Origin: Lichenicola sp050954785 | GTDB lineage: Bacteria > Pseudomonadota > Alphaproteobacteria > Acetobacterales > Acetobacteraceae | Assembly (NCBI GenBank): GCA_050954785.1 | Contig: JBPBQO010000001.1 | Coordinates: 62,001 to 126,000 of the forward strand | DNA length: 64,000 nt | Direction of reading: 5' to 3' | Shown: positions 62,917 to 64,000 of the stretch, in pieces | Numbering within the stretch: position 1 is the stretch's first letter | Layout of the letters: the number at the start of each line of letters is the position of its first letter | Program-made: the position numbers and the translations under genes | Notes under the pieces: model-generated | What the model was told of the DNA's origin: nothing | What the model saw: only the letters and a program-made list of their open reading frames with translations | Databases searched by the model: none

Positions 62917-63809
62917 GCGCCAAGAAGGACGCCCACGCGCCCCGTCTCGGCAGAGGCCTTGCTGCCCTGCTCGGCGACAACCCAGCATCCGCCAAGGGTA
63001 GTTCGTCGGGTGCCGCCATCAACACGCTTCCCGTCGAGTTGCTCGAGCCCGGTGCATTCCAGCCACGCCAGATCATGGAGCAGGAACCGCTCGAGGAACT
63101 GGCGGACTCGATCCGGTCCAGGGGCATCCTGCAGCCGATCCTGGCTCGTGTGCATCCAGACGATCCGAGCCGCTACCAGATCATTGCCGGTGAGCGGCGC
63201 TGGCGTGCAGCCCAACTGGTCGGGCTGCACGAGGTGCCGGTCCATATCCGCGCGTTGACCGATGCGGATGCGATGGCCGCCTCCCTGGTCGAGAACCTGC
63301 AGCGTCGCGATCTCAACGCGATCGAGGAGGCCGAAGGCCTGCAGCGCCTGATGGGCGAATTCTCGATGACCCAGGAAGAGCTTGCCGGCGCCGTCGGCAA
63401 GTCGCGCAGCCATGTCGCCAACACCATGCGCCTGCTGCAACTGCCGTTGTCGGTGCGACGCGACGTGATGAAGGGGGACCTGTCAGCCGGCCATGCACGC
63501 GCCCTGATCGGGCATCCCGACCCTGCCAAGGCGGCCATGGCTGTCATTGCCAAGCGCCTGACCGTGCGGCAGACCGAGGCGCTCGCGCAGGCTCACGTGA
63601 CTGCCAGTAAAATCGCTCCTGCCAGTGCACGCATGCCGATCAACCAGCGTGAAGGCAAGGATCCGGAGATCGACGCGCTGGAACGCGACCTGCGCGAGAA
63701 GCTCGGCCTGCGTGTGGAAGTGCAATTCAACGGTCGTGGCGGCCAGCTTCGCATCCATTACGAGACGCTCGATCAGCTCGACGGCGTGCTGCGCCTGCTC
63801 AACACTTGA
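62913..63809 (+). CDS. parB: Chromosome partitioning protein ParB
   Basis: 298 residues. The N-terminal CTP-binding ParB/Srx domain includes QPRQIMEQEPLEELADSIRSRGILQPI, the GERRWRAAQ box and LVENLQRRDLNAIEEA. A helix-turn-helix (EELAGAVGKSRSHVANTMRLLQL) reads parS, and the C-terminus is the dimerisation part. Its parS targets lie 1.4 kb upstream in rsmG. Confidence 0.97.
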   Translation: MSAKKDAHAPRLGRGLAALLGDNPASAKGSSSGAAINTLPVELLEPGAFQPRQIMEQEPLEELADSIRSRGILQPILARVHPDDPSRYQIIAGERRWRAAQLVGLHEVPVHIRALTDADAMAASLVENLQRRDLNAIEEAEGLQRLMGEFSMTQEELAGAVGKSRSHVANTMRLLQLPLSVRRDVMKGDLSAGHARALIGHPDPAKAAMAVIAKRLTVRQTEALAQAHVTASKIAPASARMPINQREGKDPEIDALERDLREKLGLRVEVQFNGRGGQLRIHYETLDQLDGVLRLLNT

Positions 63810-63861
63810 GGCCTGCAGACCAGCTAACCAGCCGATCCCGCAGTTAATGCCGGCGCCCCAC

Positions 63862-63891
63862 TTGCCCCAGCCCCGCGCACGCTGCTATAGC
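63862..63891 (+). promoter_or_regulatory. Candidate promoter of tRNA-Lys
   Basis: TTGCCC at 63862-63867 and TATAGC at 63886-63891 are spaced 18 bases apart and resemble sigma-70 -35 and -10 boxes. They lie about 47 bases before the tRNA 5' end. A GC-rich imperfect hairpin with a TTCG loop (63909-63928) occupies the gap and could instead be the end signal of parAB. Confidence 0.4.
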
Positions 63892-63937
63892 GCCGTCTCC
63901 CGTAGGGGAACCCGGCTTCGGCCAGGTTCGACAATGG

Positions 63938-64000
<63 letters not shown>

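Overview
The window is a GC-rich chromosomal segment of an alphaproteobacterium, most likely of the Acetobacteraceae/Rhodospirillales. Several features support this: the linked rho, mnmE-mnmG-rsmG-parA-parB block with two perfect parS sites; the trpB-trpA-accD-folC order; a short alphaproteobacterial-type HPr kinase beside an EIIA-Man/HPr/EI phosphorelay; a DUF3126 protein; an MbfA-type iron transporter; and a DUF374 acyltransferase-waaA-lpxK lipid A block. I cannot name the species from sequence alone. Coding density is high. I saw no insertion sequence, prophage, CRISPR array or rRNA; one tRNA gene is cut by the right edge.

Layout. 1-4.4 kb: a catabolic-looking set on the plus strand (amidohydrolase, SorC-type regulator, MFS transporter, lactonase-like metallo-hydrolase). 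4.6-9.7 kb: accessory genes, namely a large unrecognised protein with a glycosyltransferase-like C-terminus, a dienelactone hydrolase, an exported predicted methyltransferase and an orphan condensation-domain acyltransferase. 9.7-13.8 kb: alkanesulfonate uptake and desulfonation (ssuA, ssuD, ssuB, ssuC in three transcription units), with conspicuous palindromes in the promoters. 13.8-18.8 kb: a small membrane protein, a GT2 glycosyltransferase and rfbD-rfbC-rfbA-rfbB for dTDP-L-rhamnose. 19.0-22.0 kb: a large PLP-enzyme-like protein followed by a histidine phosphatase. 22.0-28.9 kb: universal stress protein, pdxH, fabI, aroC, DUF374 acyltransferase, waaA and lpxK. 28.9-33.6 kb: a small orphan gene flanked by structured intergenic sequence, then an LpoA-like lipoprotein divergent from rsmI, nagA and csbD. 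33.7-40.6 kb: lolA, mbfA, purH and the regulatory PTS (EI, HPr, EIIA-Man, HprK, with no rapZ).

40.7-49.1 kb: a RidA-family protein, a two-domain glycosyltransferase, DUF3126, the znuBCA zinc transporter divergent from zur across a palindromic Zur-type box, a Pro/Glu-rich protein with a possible ADP-ribosyltransferase-like C-terminus, and a nucleoside hydrolase. 49.2-53.5 kb: the folC-accD-trpA-trpB operon on the minus strand. 53.7-58.2 kb: corA, an exported protein, rho with a strong UUCG terminator, a quinone oxidoreductase and ogt. 58.3-64.0 kb: mnmE, mnmG, rsmG, parA, parB and tRNA-Lys(CTT). The parS sites imply that this end lies near the replication origin, but no oriC is visible inside the window.

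Most of the window is core metabolism. The parts most worth a second look are the PLP-like/phosphatase pair, the 625-residue protein, the YHVT-motif protein, the multi-branched intergenic element before the 120-residue gene, the palindromes in the sulfonate promoters, and the exported methyltransferase next to the condensation-domain protein.
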